64,000 nt of DNA, taken from assembly GCF_000471905.2 (NCBI RefSeq), contig NW_006496932.1, positions 354,708-418,707 of the forward strand, in the 5' to 3' direction. Below are positions 12,421 to 23,557 of the stretch, one piece after another; the stretch's first letter is position 1, and each line of letters starts with the position of its first letter. The position numbers and the translations under genes are program-made. The notes below the pieces were generated by a model that worked only from the letters and a program-made list of their open reading frames with translations, searched no databases and was not told the origin of the DNA. The stretch is from Amborella trichopoda (Eukaryota > Streptophyta > Magnoliopsida > Amborellales > Amborellaceae).

Positions 12421-15250
12421 AGACCAGCAACCCATTATTCACATTTCTTTATTTAGCTTTTAAACCACAACGCCCAACATGGACTGGACAAGGTTTCTAT
12501 TTTTACAGCTTGATAACCTCAAGTCGATATAAATAGTCCAAAAGGTACTAAGTTTCAGATTTGTAGACCTGATGTTGATTTTTTATTTCACTATTCCTGG
12601 TGTGTTCTAGCAATTCATAACCTTTCAAGACTTTTGTTTCTTGATTTCAAAATCCAAGAATGTTTAGCCAGAAGAACCTCCAGGGAGAAGCAACCTCCAG
12701 GTAAGAACCTCACTAACAACTATACCCCACTTCAAAGAAACAGCAACTGATCTTTTATCATGTTAGGCTTCAATTCAAATATCAGATTCAGATCTTGAAT
12801 TTGAATTTTTGAGCTCTTTAGCATTGATATTTCCTTTTATATTACTCAGCCAAAAGGTGGCAATCACATGACATATTGGACTACTTTATAGCCATCCGTA
12901 TATCGTGGCAGAGATATCCATCCTTTGGCTGTGAAATCGATTTCAGTATTCTTTATGAAATACACCAAGTAGAGGAACCATCTATATATTCACACCAAAC
13001 TAGAAATAGTTTCGTAATGGGTTCATTGGATGAATGGGTCGCAAAGATGAGATCCTGGTTCTCGTATTCAATACTATGTCTTTTATAACCCCGTGGCATG
13101 TAGGAAAAATGGTAGAATCTAGAAATTAACACAAGCAAACAAAATTGTACATAATTGGATGGAAATAGAAGCTGAGGTTCTTTATGACGATACAAAACCA
13201 GAATACATCAATAAAATAGCAAATACAATACATTGTAAATAAATCACCACTTTTCAAGTTCAACTTTATGATATTCAAAAGAGATATATAAAAGGCAACT
13301 AAGTGAAGAACATATTTGGTTCACCCCATTCACCCTCCCCAACCCTTTTCCCCTTCTTCCCATTTCTTCTATATCTGCTCTCCAGTATCCTACCTTTCCC
13401 TCTCTGTTCCTTTTCATCCTTTGCACATCTACTTTCTCTCTTTCACATTTTTTTCTTTACCACCTGTTGTGTAGGTCTTCATTTGTCTGAAATGGATGCA
13501 ATTATGAGTTGTGTAGGAATCAAGATATCTAGAGTAATAGTGACATCATAGTCACGTTACCATCATAACTACTCTTGAAATGATCATGAATTTGAAGATT
13601 GACATCCTCATTAATATGGCCTTTGATGTTATATTATTAATATATACTACTCGTGATGTTATATTATTGATATTTCTCATGACCTATTTTGTACAATTAT
13701 TCTTTGTTTTTATTCTATGTTTTTGGAAACATAAGTTAGTACAATTAATATTGAAAATAATAATTTTTTATACAGATTATAAATAATAAAAGGACAGATG
13801 ACCCATTCATCCAATAGATCATCTAAAAATTTGTTCTCTAGAGAAATGTGGTTATATGTAAAACCATGATTAAAAAATTCATTCCAAATTTGAAAACTTG
13901 CCTCAGTCAGCTTTACTCATTTCGTGGGCAACATTTTTTTTTTAAGTGAATATTTGACTGTATGTATTTTTCTATATTGTTTTGACGGATAAATGGTATA
14001 TTACCGTGTGATAGCATTGTGAGATGCCTTAGTGACAATCTGGGTTTGAGTCCCATCATAGACACTTTGCCTTTTCAACTTCATTGCACATGATTTGAAA
14101 AAATCACCATGTTTTTCCAAGTTAAACCGTTTCCAAGTTGACTCAGTTTTGGCATTGAGAGAGTTGGCCAACAAGTTCAAGCTTTTGAATGTTGATATAT
14201 CGTTCGACAATCATTCCGCCACAAAATACAACAGACCAAAATGAAATCAATTAGCATATCTTGAGTAAGTTTCTTGTCTTTGTCATTCATTGACCAAATC
14301 AACCCAATGGGCTCATAGCACGAGGATGCAAATGCATGGCATTGCATATTAACTAATATGCATTTAAAGTAGTGTGAAGAATCTCATATAATTGCCACCA
14401 ATGTAAAAGAAAAAAAAAACATAATGGAAATGTCATGCTCATGATCATGATCTCATAAAGTTGAAAAATGTAACTACTTGAATTGGAATCCTAATAGAGA
14501 ATCTGAACTTCATGTAAATACTTAGGGGTTACGCTACCTAGGCTCCCAGTGGGAAATGACCTGGGTACCTCAAAAGGATAAGCCCTAGTGTTGAACCAAG
14601 GCAGGAAATGACCTACACAACCCAAAATCAAATGCAACTCGATAAAAACTTTTGTTTGGAGGAAGACCCAGGGGGAAATTTACCGAATGGAAGGATGGAA
14701 ATTTAATGCCAAGGGGGATAGTTGAATTTTTACATTCCATTACAAATTTAATGCTTTCTAATTTGAAGGATTTAGAGGAATGGAAGGATGGAAGCGATCT
14801 AAACATGAGCAACATACCAGGATTTTCTTATATGTCAATCTATTTTAAGAAACCCCATACTTAGAAACAATTCTCTAACATTTTCTCATATTTATACATT
14901 GCTCTATTGATGTTATACATCATTCTATTCATCAAAGTCAATGTTTGCAAGCGCTTCAACTTGCCTAAGTCATGAAGCCAAGGTGACTTGGTGGGCAGGT
15001 GAGTCAAACAGAACAGGTGAGTCAAATAGAACAGGTGCAAGCTCTTCAAAGGTCAAACCTTCATCTTCCTTCAATTGAAAGACAAAATGTTTTATGGAAA
15101 AAAATCTCCAGTCTATTTGAGTTGGTGAATGACTTTCTACGTAGGTCTTGCTCTTTTTTTGTAACTTTTTTATGAGCACCAGCACCCATTATTTCCTTTG
15201 CCTTACTATCGCTATGGAGTACATATATGAATAGAAGGTGAGGTTTATAA
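12421..15250. other. Intergenic DNA, no gene seen
   Basis: A CT-rich block lies at 13320-13470 and AT-rich sequence elsewhere. 14000-14060 holds a tRNA B-box-like GGTTTGAGTCCCATC without a foldable tRNA. 14585-14800 has two copies of GAATGGAAGGATGGAA (about 14686 and 14778), suggesting a small duplicated element. 15000-15037 has an 18-bp unit (AGGTGAGTCAAA.AGAAC) twice in tandem. The missing last coding exon of MAP70 could lie here, but I could not identify it. Confidence 0.4.
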
Positions 15251-15254
15251 AAGG

Positions 15255-15565
15255 TGTTCACCTTAAAAAATCAAAGTGAGGCACACCTTTAAACTCTGCT
15301 GAAAGATGCAGTTCCAGTGCCAAAAACATTACGATGACCTAAAAACTGATTTCCAACCCTAATTATAAAATTCAAGTTCCAAAAATGTCCAAATCAAGTA
15401 GATCTATAGGCACTTGAAAATTTTGAAAATGGATGGTCTAGATAATGTGTTAAAAATGCACTATTTTTAGGACTTAAAACCTATTTTTTCTTTCATAAAC
15501 ATAAATATCAAAGTCAGCCGATCCCAATTAGTTGGGAAAAAAAGCTTTGACAATGATGATAACAT
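15255..15565. mobile_element. Fragment of the 42.35-kb MITE family plus an RTE LINE 3' tail
   Basis: 15390-15480 shares with 42500-42600 and 45240-45320 the core words CAAGTAGATCTAT, TGAAAATGGATGGTCTAGAT and GCACTATTTTTAGGACT. No intact terminal repeat remains. It is followed at about 15518-15562 by GCCGATCCCAATTAGTTGGG and GCTTTGACAATGATGATAA, a plus-strand RTE 3' tail. Confidence 0.6.
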
Positions 15566-15742
15566 ATCACAATCAAGATGATCAATTGGAGGGTTGTCCT
15601 GCATTGAGCTTCTATAGTATAAGGTCGACACTTTATGTAAACTTTTTCCAGGAAGAAATAAATATCGAAGTCTATCTTTTTATAGGTTTACCATTTAATG
15701 CATATCTAAAACAGATACAAATTATGAAATAGTAAGCAAACC

Positions 15743-18700
15743 TTACCTTCCTGGGACTAATTGAGAAGTAACCTTGGAATTACTTAGACGCTTTGTCCTA
15801 AGATCATGCCCCTTCCCAACTCGCATTGCAGCTACTTCTTTCTCCATGGTAGCTACTTCCCTTCTCATCTTCTTGGCCTCAACCTCCATCGCTTTTGTTA
15901 AAGTATCTACCTTTTTTGCAAGCATCTGAACAAGGGAGCAAGGATCGCACGCATAGATAAAAATTAGAATAAGCTAGCGAAGCATGCACCAAAGGATTGT
16001 CAAATGAAAACTCAGGCACATTTGGCAGAGTGTTGGTACAATCAAAGGAGAGGCAAGGCTACCCATGACAGAGAAAGTAAAAACTTTTAACAAATTAAAA
16101 GAAAAGAGGGCAACCTCAATAGCATCATCCTTGTCTTTTAGGCTTTGATCCTTTTCATGACTAGCTTTCCTCAAAGCTATAACCTCCTTTTGAAGCATAT
16201 CATACAACAATCCAGATACATAATCATCCGCATCCGCTTTTGAAGTATCACTTTGTTTGACATCTTGGTTCTCCTTGCATGTATTACTGTTCTCGGTCCT
16301 TCTATGTTCCTCAACAGCTGTGTTAAGTGAAGAATTGGGCACCACCCCATTATTCAAGCAGACCTTATTCTTTTCTGATAATCTATTACCTCCATCAAAT
16401 GATCTTGATGAGCCCTTTGCATGCTTTAACACTGTACTTATATTGTTCGAGGGACTAGAAGCTGGGGTTCTCCGGGATAAGCCGTTGGAAGACAATCGAG
16501 AGAAATTCTCTGCCCCACCAAGTGATTGGCGACGTGAACGTCCATTGCTCACACTTCTCACCTCCGAAGGACGGATATGTCCACTTGGAGATGCTTTCAA
16601 CCCATCTTCTAGAACTTTGAGCCGCAAGTGATACCTTTCCTAAGTATCCAAGAAAAATAAATGAGGTCAAGTAGCCCTTCCAAGTATCAACACAAAACAT
16701 AAGCCACAATGGTTAAGCAGCTAGCTAGAGAACGGCCGTTGGGTGGGGGGAGAGATGGAGGGAGGGAGCGAGGGAGAGAGAGAGAGGGCTCACTTTCAAC
16801 TGGGCTTCAGATTTTGCAGTCCGTTCTGCAATGGCCAGTTTATCTCGAAGTTGCTGCATTTCTCCCTACAAATAAAAAAAGCAAGAGTAAACCAAGAAAC
16901 AGCAGGAAATGGAGAGAGAAAAGACAACTCAAGGGAAATAAGGAGGATACTGAACCTGCAAAAATCTTCTTTCCTCAAGCCATTGCCTGACAGGCATGAC
17001 TTTGTCATTGGCATCTTTCCATTCATTTGCAACCACAACTGCAACCCGATTTGCGGTGACCTTTGTACGAGCAAGTTCTCTATCTAATATTTTCTTCTCC
17101 TCCTTAAGAAAGTGACAAAGCAAATAATGAAAAGTAAATAGCAGAGTTTCATGAGAATTTGCATATAAGCACGACGAAAAGGAATGAATCTTGAAAGAAT
17201 ATATTGAAAATTTATGTCTTTTTTGTTTTTTAATTATACAAAAAGTTGGGAATTGGTGGAAGTTTTACATTCATCTCCATGAATTTTCGCTGGTAATCTC
17301 GCACAGCATTTGCTGCAGCACCACCAGCAAGAACCGCCTCTTCAAGCTCACGAACAGTCTGGCTCAGCTTTTCAACTTCTGCAACCTTTTGTCTGTGCAA
17401 TTTGTCGAGTATCTTATTCTCTTCCTAACATGGGTATAGTGTATGATTAATACCAGCAAAAATGTATAGCAATTAAAAAGGAAAATAATAAAAAACAAGC
17501 AGTTGCAAATGATAGAAGACTGAAACACCAAAACAAAAGACTACCTGGCATATCTCTATTTGTTTCATGAGCTCTTGGTTTTTGTTCTGGAGATCATCAA
17601 CCAAGGCAGCCTTAGCCAAGGCTACCTGAACAGTCCTCTCTGCTTCGAGTAACGCTGCTCCTTTGACTTGGTAAGGCGATCCAGCGCCCTGTTGTCGTCC
17701 TGCAACTTAGCGGCCTGGGGAACGGGAGACATACATTTTCCAATAATTATCAGAGATTCAGAATAAGTACTTGCTTAATACATCTACTTATCAAGAACAG
17801 ATAACAGTCATTGCACATAAGTTTCTTTTCTAGAGTGAATTGCAAGAGCTTCAACACTCGAAACGTTAAAAATTCTTACATTCCCTTTAATAACCACTAG
17901 CACATACAATTTTATCCCTTGAAAAATATCCAAAAAATTCCTATCCTTTCAAATTATTAATGGCTTTGCAGAACACTTACATATTTGTGGCCATAGTTGA
18001 CCCTTCCCTGAATAATGACACTAGAAAAGAAATTCTCCAATCCTCTGAGCAACTGCTATCCTTTTTCTTTTTCTGAAACTTCATCTCTAGAAATAGCCAA
18101 AACACCTCTACATTCTGACAATAACAAAAAAATTTCCTATGTCTAGCAGAACACTGTCACTTTACTGTTTCTTTCATCTGTTTTCATGCCTTCAACATAT
18201 CGTCAATTGTTTCGATTTTATTATTATTTTTTATTGTCATCTTAATTTTTTTCCGTATTTTTGTGCAACTTATATTCCTAACCCATGGCTAAGAGTACAT
18301 TCCATAATAACATACCTCTAGCCGAGCTAGTCGCAGCTCTGCTTCCAGTGGAGCAATGATGGCCTCAATTGGGGGCATCTCATCATCTTTCTGAGCTGCA
18401 TGTACCCTTCTGAGAGTGGCTTCTGCTGCATACTGGGCAGCAAGAGATGCTTTCTTCTCATCATTTATCTTCTTAATCTCAAGATTCTGAAAGAGTCAAG
18501 ACATATAACTGATGAGAAACGTGAAGTGAAAATGTATAAAGCCTACAACTTTTCTATTACTAAGTACAGAAAATCTAAAACCCTATAAAAAGTATATGTG
18601 GCATTGATTGAATGTCTTAGATGTTCCAGTTAGAAACGGGCAACTGTAATTACAAGAGCTATCAGTTTAAACTTGAATGCCTAAGTAAGAAAAAGGCATA

Positions 18701-20872
18701 ATAATACAAACATCATACTTTGCTTTCTATAAGAGCACCGGCTGCCTTGAGCTTTTCATCCACCTTTTGCAGTTCATCTGTGAGCTGCAATAGACAAGAC
18801 ATTAATCTCATATATCAGTAAATCTCTGACAATAAGTTAAAAGCATAAAATGTTAAAAGATGCCCAGCCATGGGAATGATAATTTTCTTTAAAAAAAAAA
18901 AGCTTTCCATTGGTATTGAAGTGATAAGATTTTGAAAATTCAAATGTACACCTCTTCGACAGCCTTCTCTCTCAAACGTTCAGATAACTTCAATGCCTTG
19001 ATTTCTGCCTGAGCTTCCCCCAATTCCCTATCTTTATCTGGGACCAACAAAAATTGCAAAAACCCTCAATGAAATTGAACAAAAAATATTTCATGTTCGT
19101 ACATGGCACATTGGTCATGAAATCCAATATTTCTCTTCAATTGAAAAAGTTCTACAATTTTTCAAAAGGGAAGTTCTAAACAAATACAAAAAACGATACT
19201 CAGTCTCCAACTTTTACCCCATCATCATCATCCCCATTCTATCTGTGAAGAAGCAAAATACAATTTTTATATTTTTACTTTCTATCTCAAAACTATTCCA
19301 CAATCATCATCGCTTCGAGTTTTAATACGAAACCCAGAATGCTCCGGTGTTATTATTGGATTGACTTTTCCCATAAATCAGAGTTCGATTTCATCTCAGT
19401 CTCTGGATTTCTCGCTATCAGTTGGGAAAGTTGTCATTTTCGTTCTTAGTAATTACAATTATTTATTAGCATCAGGGCCTCCAAATTGAAGCTTAACATT
19501 CATAATTTTGTTTTAAGGTTGAATTATGAATGCGAATGATTATAATTAACAGCTCGGAAACTGTCATGGAAGTTGAAATAGAGAAAGACAAGATCCAGTC
19601 CAATCCGATCTGATAGTTAGTCCAATCCTGTTCAATAAGTGGGTTAACACACTCCAATTGGTCGCAGTTCTGACCAATTCTCTGAATATCTCGGACCTGA
19701 GGGTCGCTATATTATATCAATCAAAATTGATCAAACTGGCCTGTTTGCTACAGATTGCACTACATTGGTTACAGCTATCTTTCATAAATCATAATCATCA
19801 TGTAGGTCAGTACAAATGGTAAATTGAAAAATAAATTATTCTTATTATTCAGTAGATAACTGTGAAAATTTAAGCAACAGAAATGTCATTGCGAGTTCGA
19901 AATGCACACTTTAGTATTTCAAATGAATTTCTTAAATTTTATAATGCACTCACGTTTTTCATTACTTTTCCAAATCATAGCAGGCAACAAGTTCATAAAA
20001 CAACAGAAATTCCAATAAACTAAATCTCGAAAAACACAACTTTGACAGTAAAATGGTCTTATTGGAAAATTCTCCTCAGGATCTTTTACAAAAGATGAAT
20101 TTTAAATTCCTCTGAATCTAAAATTACATCTAAACAAATCATCTCCATTCTATACAAAAAAGATATATAGAGAGAACAACTTTGACAGAATAAAAGGAAA
20201 AATAAATAAATGTCAGATTACAGAGCCAAGAAACGAAAATTTAAGCAGTGGAAAGGCCGAAACGCACATTTTACGGCCGACATGACATATTCAAGAAAAA
20301 TCTCAGCTCATAATCCACTTTAAACAAACAAGAGAAAGAACATATCATTAAGACATGAAAACCCCAATCATACTTAGTAACCTTCGTAAACAAACTACTT
20401 TCTCCCTCTGTAGAAGCCCCTTCCAAAAAGATAACAGAAACTACTCTCTCACTCACTAGAAATTGCCAGCAGAGGAAAATAGTTTCTTCCTCTAGAAATC
20501 CCTACTGAATCAAGAAATAAATAAAGCCAAGAGAACAATAACTAACGCAAAGAATCAAATAAGCTCACATTATGCTTCATCCAAAACCCACAAAAAATAT
20601 ATATATAAATAAACGAGAAATACTACAAGAAAGGGGGAGAAAACAGAGCATGAACAAGAAAAAAAAATCTTACCTTTCACTTCATTCTCGAGTCGATTAA
20701 GTTCAACCTTAACTGGATCAGACCCATGTAGAAGATTAATGAAATCATCAGCCTCAGAACCAACTCTAGTTAGGGTTTTCCTCCTGCTCTTTCCTTCTCT
20801 GAAGGAAGCCGAGGAGGTGAAAGAAGGCTTAGTTGCAGACTCGCTCATGCCATTGGCCTGAAGCTCGGCCAT
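15743..20872 (-). CDS. MAP70: MAP70 family microtubule-associated protein, ten coding exons, with a one-base deletion in exon 5
   Basis: MAP70 proteins are plant-specific coiled-coil proteins that bind cortical microtubules. Exons (minus): 20872-20674, 19037-18952, 18784-18719, 18486-18316, 17714-17545, 17424-17269, 17102-16956, 16865-16794, 16639-16115, 15925-15747; all borders are AG/GT and all phases join. The product begins MAELQANGMSES, has the family block ADDFINLLHGSDPVKVELNR (residues 41-60), then a long coiled coil containing VANEWKDANDKVMPVRQWLE, and a Ser/Arg-rich tail segment. About 590 residues are recognised, against 610-640 for the family. Exon 10 reads to TAA at 15743, but a strong GTAAGG donor overlaps this stop, so a short last exon probably follows. 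Exon 5 is 170 rather than 171 bases: near 17657 the expected KEAALLEAE reading loses one base, and TAG follows at 17624-17622. Everything downstream is intact, so this is either a recent null mutation or a sequence error. Confidence 0.93.
17655..17660 (-). other. Frameshift site in MAP70 exon 5
   Basis: The minus strand reads TCAAAGGAGCAGCGTTACTC. The family peptide SKEAALLEAE needs one more base between GAG and CAG, and the reading returns to the family sequence immediately after the gap. Exon length modulo 3 and the phases of exons 4 and 6 independently show that a single base is missing. No alternative GT or AG in the exon would restore phase. Confidence 0.85.
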
Positions 20873-21235
20873 GGCTGGAAGCACTCTGAAACCCTAGAAT
20901 GAGAGAGAAAATGTAAATGCAGGTGTTTGTTGAGATGGGTTGGTTGGAAAACATGAAAATGTAGAGAGAAAGGGGGGACAGGGAAATGGGTGGGGGTGGG
21001 TTTGAGCAGAGAGGCGTGGGAGTTGGGTTTTTGCAGAGAGGTGGGCTCAAGGTTGGAAGTAGAGGGACGAGCGAGATTTAAATTAGAGAGAGAAGAGAGT
21101 TTAGAGAGAGAAGAGAGTTTAGAGAGAGAAAGAGGTTTTATCTGAGCAAGGAGTTGGGAATTGGGAAAAGGAAAAGTTGGGGGGGAAGTGGAGTACAGTG
21201 ATGCGAGAGAGCTTCTTCTAAGGATCCGTTACAAG
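20873..21235 (-). promoter_or_regulatory. MAP70 5' leader and proximal promoter
   Basis: Upstream of the MAP70 ATG the minus strand is strongly pyrimidine-rich (CTCTCTC tracts, e.g. about 21080-21130), as is common in plant leaders and GAGA/BPC-type promoters. No TATA box could be placed with confidence. The choice of ATG at 20872 is supported by the conserved MAELQ/MSE start and the upstream in-frame GTG-only extension. Confidence 0.45.
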
Positions 21236-21445
21236 TGGGGCCTGCTTAGAGAGAGAAACTAAAACTAGAGAGAGAATGGGAGTTAGACATGGGCCTGCTT
21301 TCAAACTAAAACTAGAGAGAGAATGGGAGTGAGAGATGGGCCTGCATAGAGAGAGAAACTAAAACTAGAGAGAGAATGGGAGTCAGAGATGGGTTTGCTT
21401 AGAGAGAGAAACTAAATCTAAAGAGAGAATGGGAGTTAGAAAGAG
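21236..21445. repeat. GA-rich minisatellite, four ~50-60 bp units
   Basis: The phrase AACTAAAACTAGAGAGAGAA, followed by TGGGAGT and GGGCCTGC or GGGTTTGC, is repeated four times with few changes at about 21256, 21305, 21356 and 21408. It lies about 400-570 bp upstream of the MAP70 start codon. Confidence 0.85.
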
Positions 21446-21589
21446 AGAGAAGCGCACTGCTCACTACTACCTGCCCACACTTTGAGCGTGAACATTTGCA
21501 CTATTCTATTCAGACTATGTGCTACGTGCATGCTAGAGAGAGAGAGGAAGAATTTTTTTGGTAGATAGAGAGAGGAAAAAAAGGGGCCA

Positions 21590-21728
21590 TTGTTTGGTGC
21601 GATGGTAAAAGGTTCGGGTTGCGAGCATGAAAACATGGATTCGAATCCTGAGGCTATTGTTTGGTGCGATGGTAAAAGGTTCGGGTTGCCAGCATGAACA
21701 CACGGATTCGAATTCGGACCGTATCGAG
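21590..21728 (+). repeat. Tandem pair of tRNA-like SINE heads
   Basis: Two ~65-bp copies (about 21594-21658 and 21659-21724) each read ATTGTTTGGTGCGATGGTAA, AAGGTTCGGGTTGC and GGATTCGAAT. They carry an A-box-like TGGTGCGATGG and a B-box-like GGATTCGAATCC, i.e. a Pol III promoter of tRNA origin as in plant SINEs. The flanks do not form a complete tRNA acceptor stem, so these are not called as tRNA genes. Confidence 0.55.
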
Positions 21729-22179
21729 TTTACCTCTCTCATGTAAGCTAAACTATAACTTTGATAGAGAGAAAGAGAATATATTTGCAGTTTTGAACTA
21801 TTCTATTGAGACTAGGAAGTACATGATATTGTGGATAGAGAGAGAGCAAGGCAGAGATAATGTATTATTTAGCTTGGGCATAAGGTAGAGAAAGAAAGAA
21901 TGTACATGTACTTGTGCACAAGTAGAGAGCGAATGCTCTGAAGTTTGAACGTGGATGTTACGGATAGAGAGAGAGAGGGAGAAAATAGGTTAGTAACTAA
22001 CATTTCCATGATGTTCAGTGCTAGAGAGAGAGAGGGAGATTCAAAAGAGAGGGAGTGCTAGAGAGAGAGAGGGGGAGATTCTAGAGAGAGAAATTATTCT
22101 CTTTTTTATAAGAGAAAAATAGAAGAGATAGGGATTGGTCGTTCTCTTCTATTAAGAGAGATGGTGTGTGTGGTTTGAT

Positions 22180-23557
22180 CTTTTGTTGTTTTGTCTCCCA
22201 CCAACTGTATATCTTGTACCTTTGAGGCCAAGAGATTTTATGCTCTTGTTAAAGTATATTTATCCATTTACTCCCTTGAATAAAATGGAATTTAGTATAA
22301 GCTTTAGGGCATCAAATTTTGGAGATATAACTTATTAAGTGATAGAATAACTTTAATAAAAAAAATTTAATTACACTCTATCTCAAGATTGAACACAAAC
22401 CTTCCAATTCTAAGAGGATAAATTCTAGTCTTAAAAAACTCAAAAATTAAAATTTTTGAAGTTAAAAATAAGGGAAAAAATCTTTGCGTACTCTACTTTG
22501 GTATACTATTTCTTTATAGACCTAGAGTTTTAAAAACTTTATGACAAAAAAGTATTTACCCCATAGGATTGCTCTTTTTTAGCCCAAATACCTTTATCAT
22601 CAAAGCCTTTTTTTCAACTAATTGGGGTCGATTAACCGCATCCCGATCCGCCATTCTGCTATATTAAAGATCATTCTTTCAACGATGTCATAAGTTACCA
22701 TATATTTTCTCACTATTTCCAACTATGTCCTTTTAGGCCTTCCACTTAATCTAACTATCACCTCTTAACATGTAAATTGGGTCTGCACCACCCATGGCTG
22801 GCCTACCTAAATCTACTCTCTCTCATCTTATCGTCTATTGGTGCCACATCTAAATGTTTTAAAATGTATTCATTTAGAATTATATCCCTTCTTGTCTTAC
22901 CACTCATCTATCTCAAATTCTCAACACCCTCATTTCAGCTATACTCATTTTATGAATACGTTGTTTATTGAGCAATAGAGTATTTCAGCTACACTCATTC
23001 TATAGGTATATTGTTTATTGACCAATAGAGTACAAAGAACAAATAAAAACGTTAGAGAGAGAGAGATAAAGATATTGTATAGAAAGAGGTTTACTAGACA
23101 AACAAGAGTTTTTTTAGTTTTTGCTTTGGGCAAAAAAAAAAGCATCGATAAATTGGATCTAAGGGGTTAGAAGATATATGTTTAGAAAAACTATGTGGCC
23201 AGAAAGTTTTTGAAACCCTAGGTCTAGGGGAAATGATATACCAAAATAGGTTGTACAAAGATATTTTCCTTTATTTTTGAATTTTGAGTTTTCTAACATG
23301 TAGAATTTATCTTTTAAAAATTGGATGGCCTCTTTTCAATCTTGAGATAAAATTGGACTGCCTCTAATAAATCTTGAGATAGAGTGCAATTAGGAATTAT
23401 TTTTATTGAGGTTCCAAAAGTTTGGAGTCCTAAAGCTAACACTAAATTCCATTTTACTTAAGGGGCAAATGGATAATATACTTCAACGAGGGCATAAAAT
23501 CTCTTGGCCTCCAACAAAGATACAAGAAATACACTTGGGTGAGAGACAACATTGTTG
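22180..23557. mobile_element. Long inverted-repeat (foldback or long-TIR Mutator-like) element
   Basis: A left arm of about 390 bp (22180-22570) is the reverse complement, with divergence, of 23160-23557. Matched words in order include CTTGTA-CTTTG, GGCCAAGAGATTTTATGC, AAAATGGAATTTAGT, CACTCTATCTCAAGATT, GATAAATTCTA, AAAACTCAAA and GGAAAATATCT/AGATATTTTCC. The inner part of the arms resembles the TIRs of the 34033-36608 element (GGAAAATATCT, GGTTTCAAAA, CTTCTAACCCC). The centre holds an RTE fragment. Outer ends and target duplication were not resolved. Confidence 0.75.
22595..23035 (-). mobile_element. RTE LINE 3' fragment nested in the inverted-repeat element
   Basis: Minus-strand RTE terminus: AAAGCCTTTTTTTCAACTAA then TTGGGGTCGAT at about 22600-22630, followed by CATTCTGCTATATTAAAGAT and the C-terminal ORF region (plus-strand text CACCACCCATGGCTGGCCTA at about 22784). 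The end is a 50-bp tandem duplication (about 22935-22984 and 22985-23034) around TATTGTTTATTGA-CAATAGA. Confidence 0.75.

Noticed and set aside
13303-13551. Pro/Phe-rich frame
   Set aside because: Translation of a CT-rich tract with no similarity.
14000-14060. tRNA-like B-box GGTTTGAGTCCCATC
   Set aside because: No acceptor or anticodon stem can be formed around it; a decayed SINE at most.
14970-15261. Minus-strand frames with FDSPVLFDSP repeat, considered as the last MAP70 exon
   Set aside because: Does not resemble the short basic MAP70 C-terminus, and the repeat comes from an 18-bp tandem duplication.
16257-16631. 124-codon plus-strand frame
   Set aside because: Antisense shadow of MAP70 exon 9.
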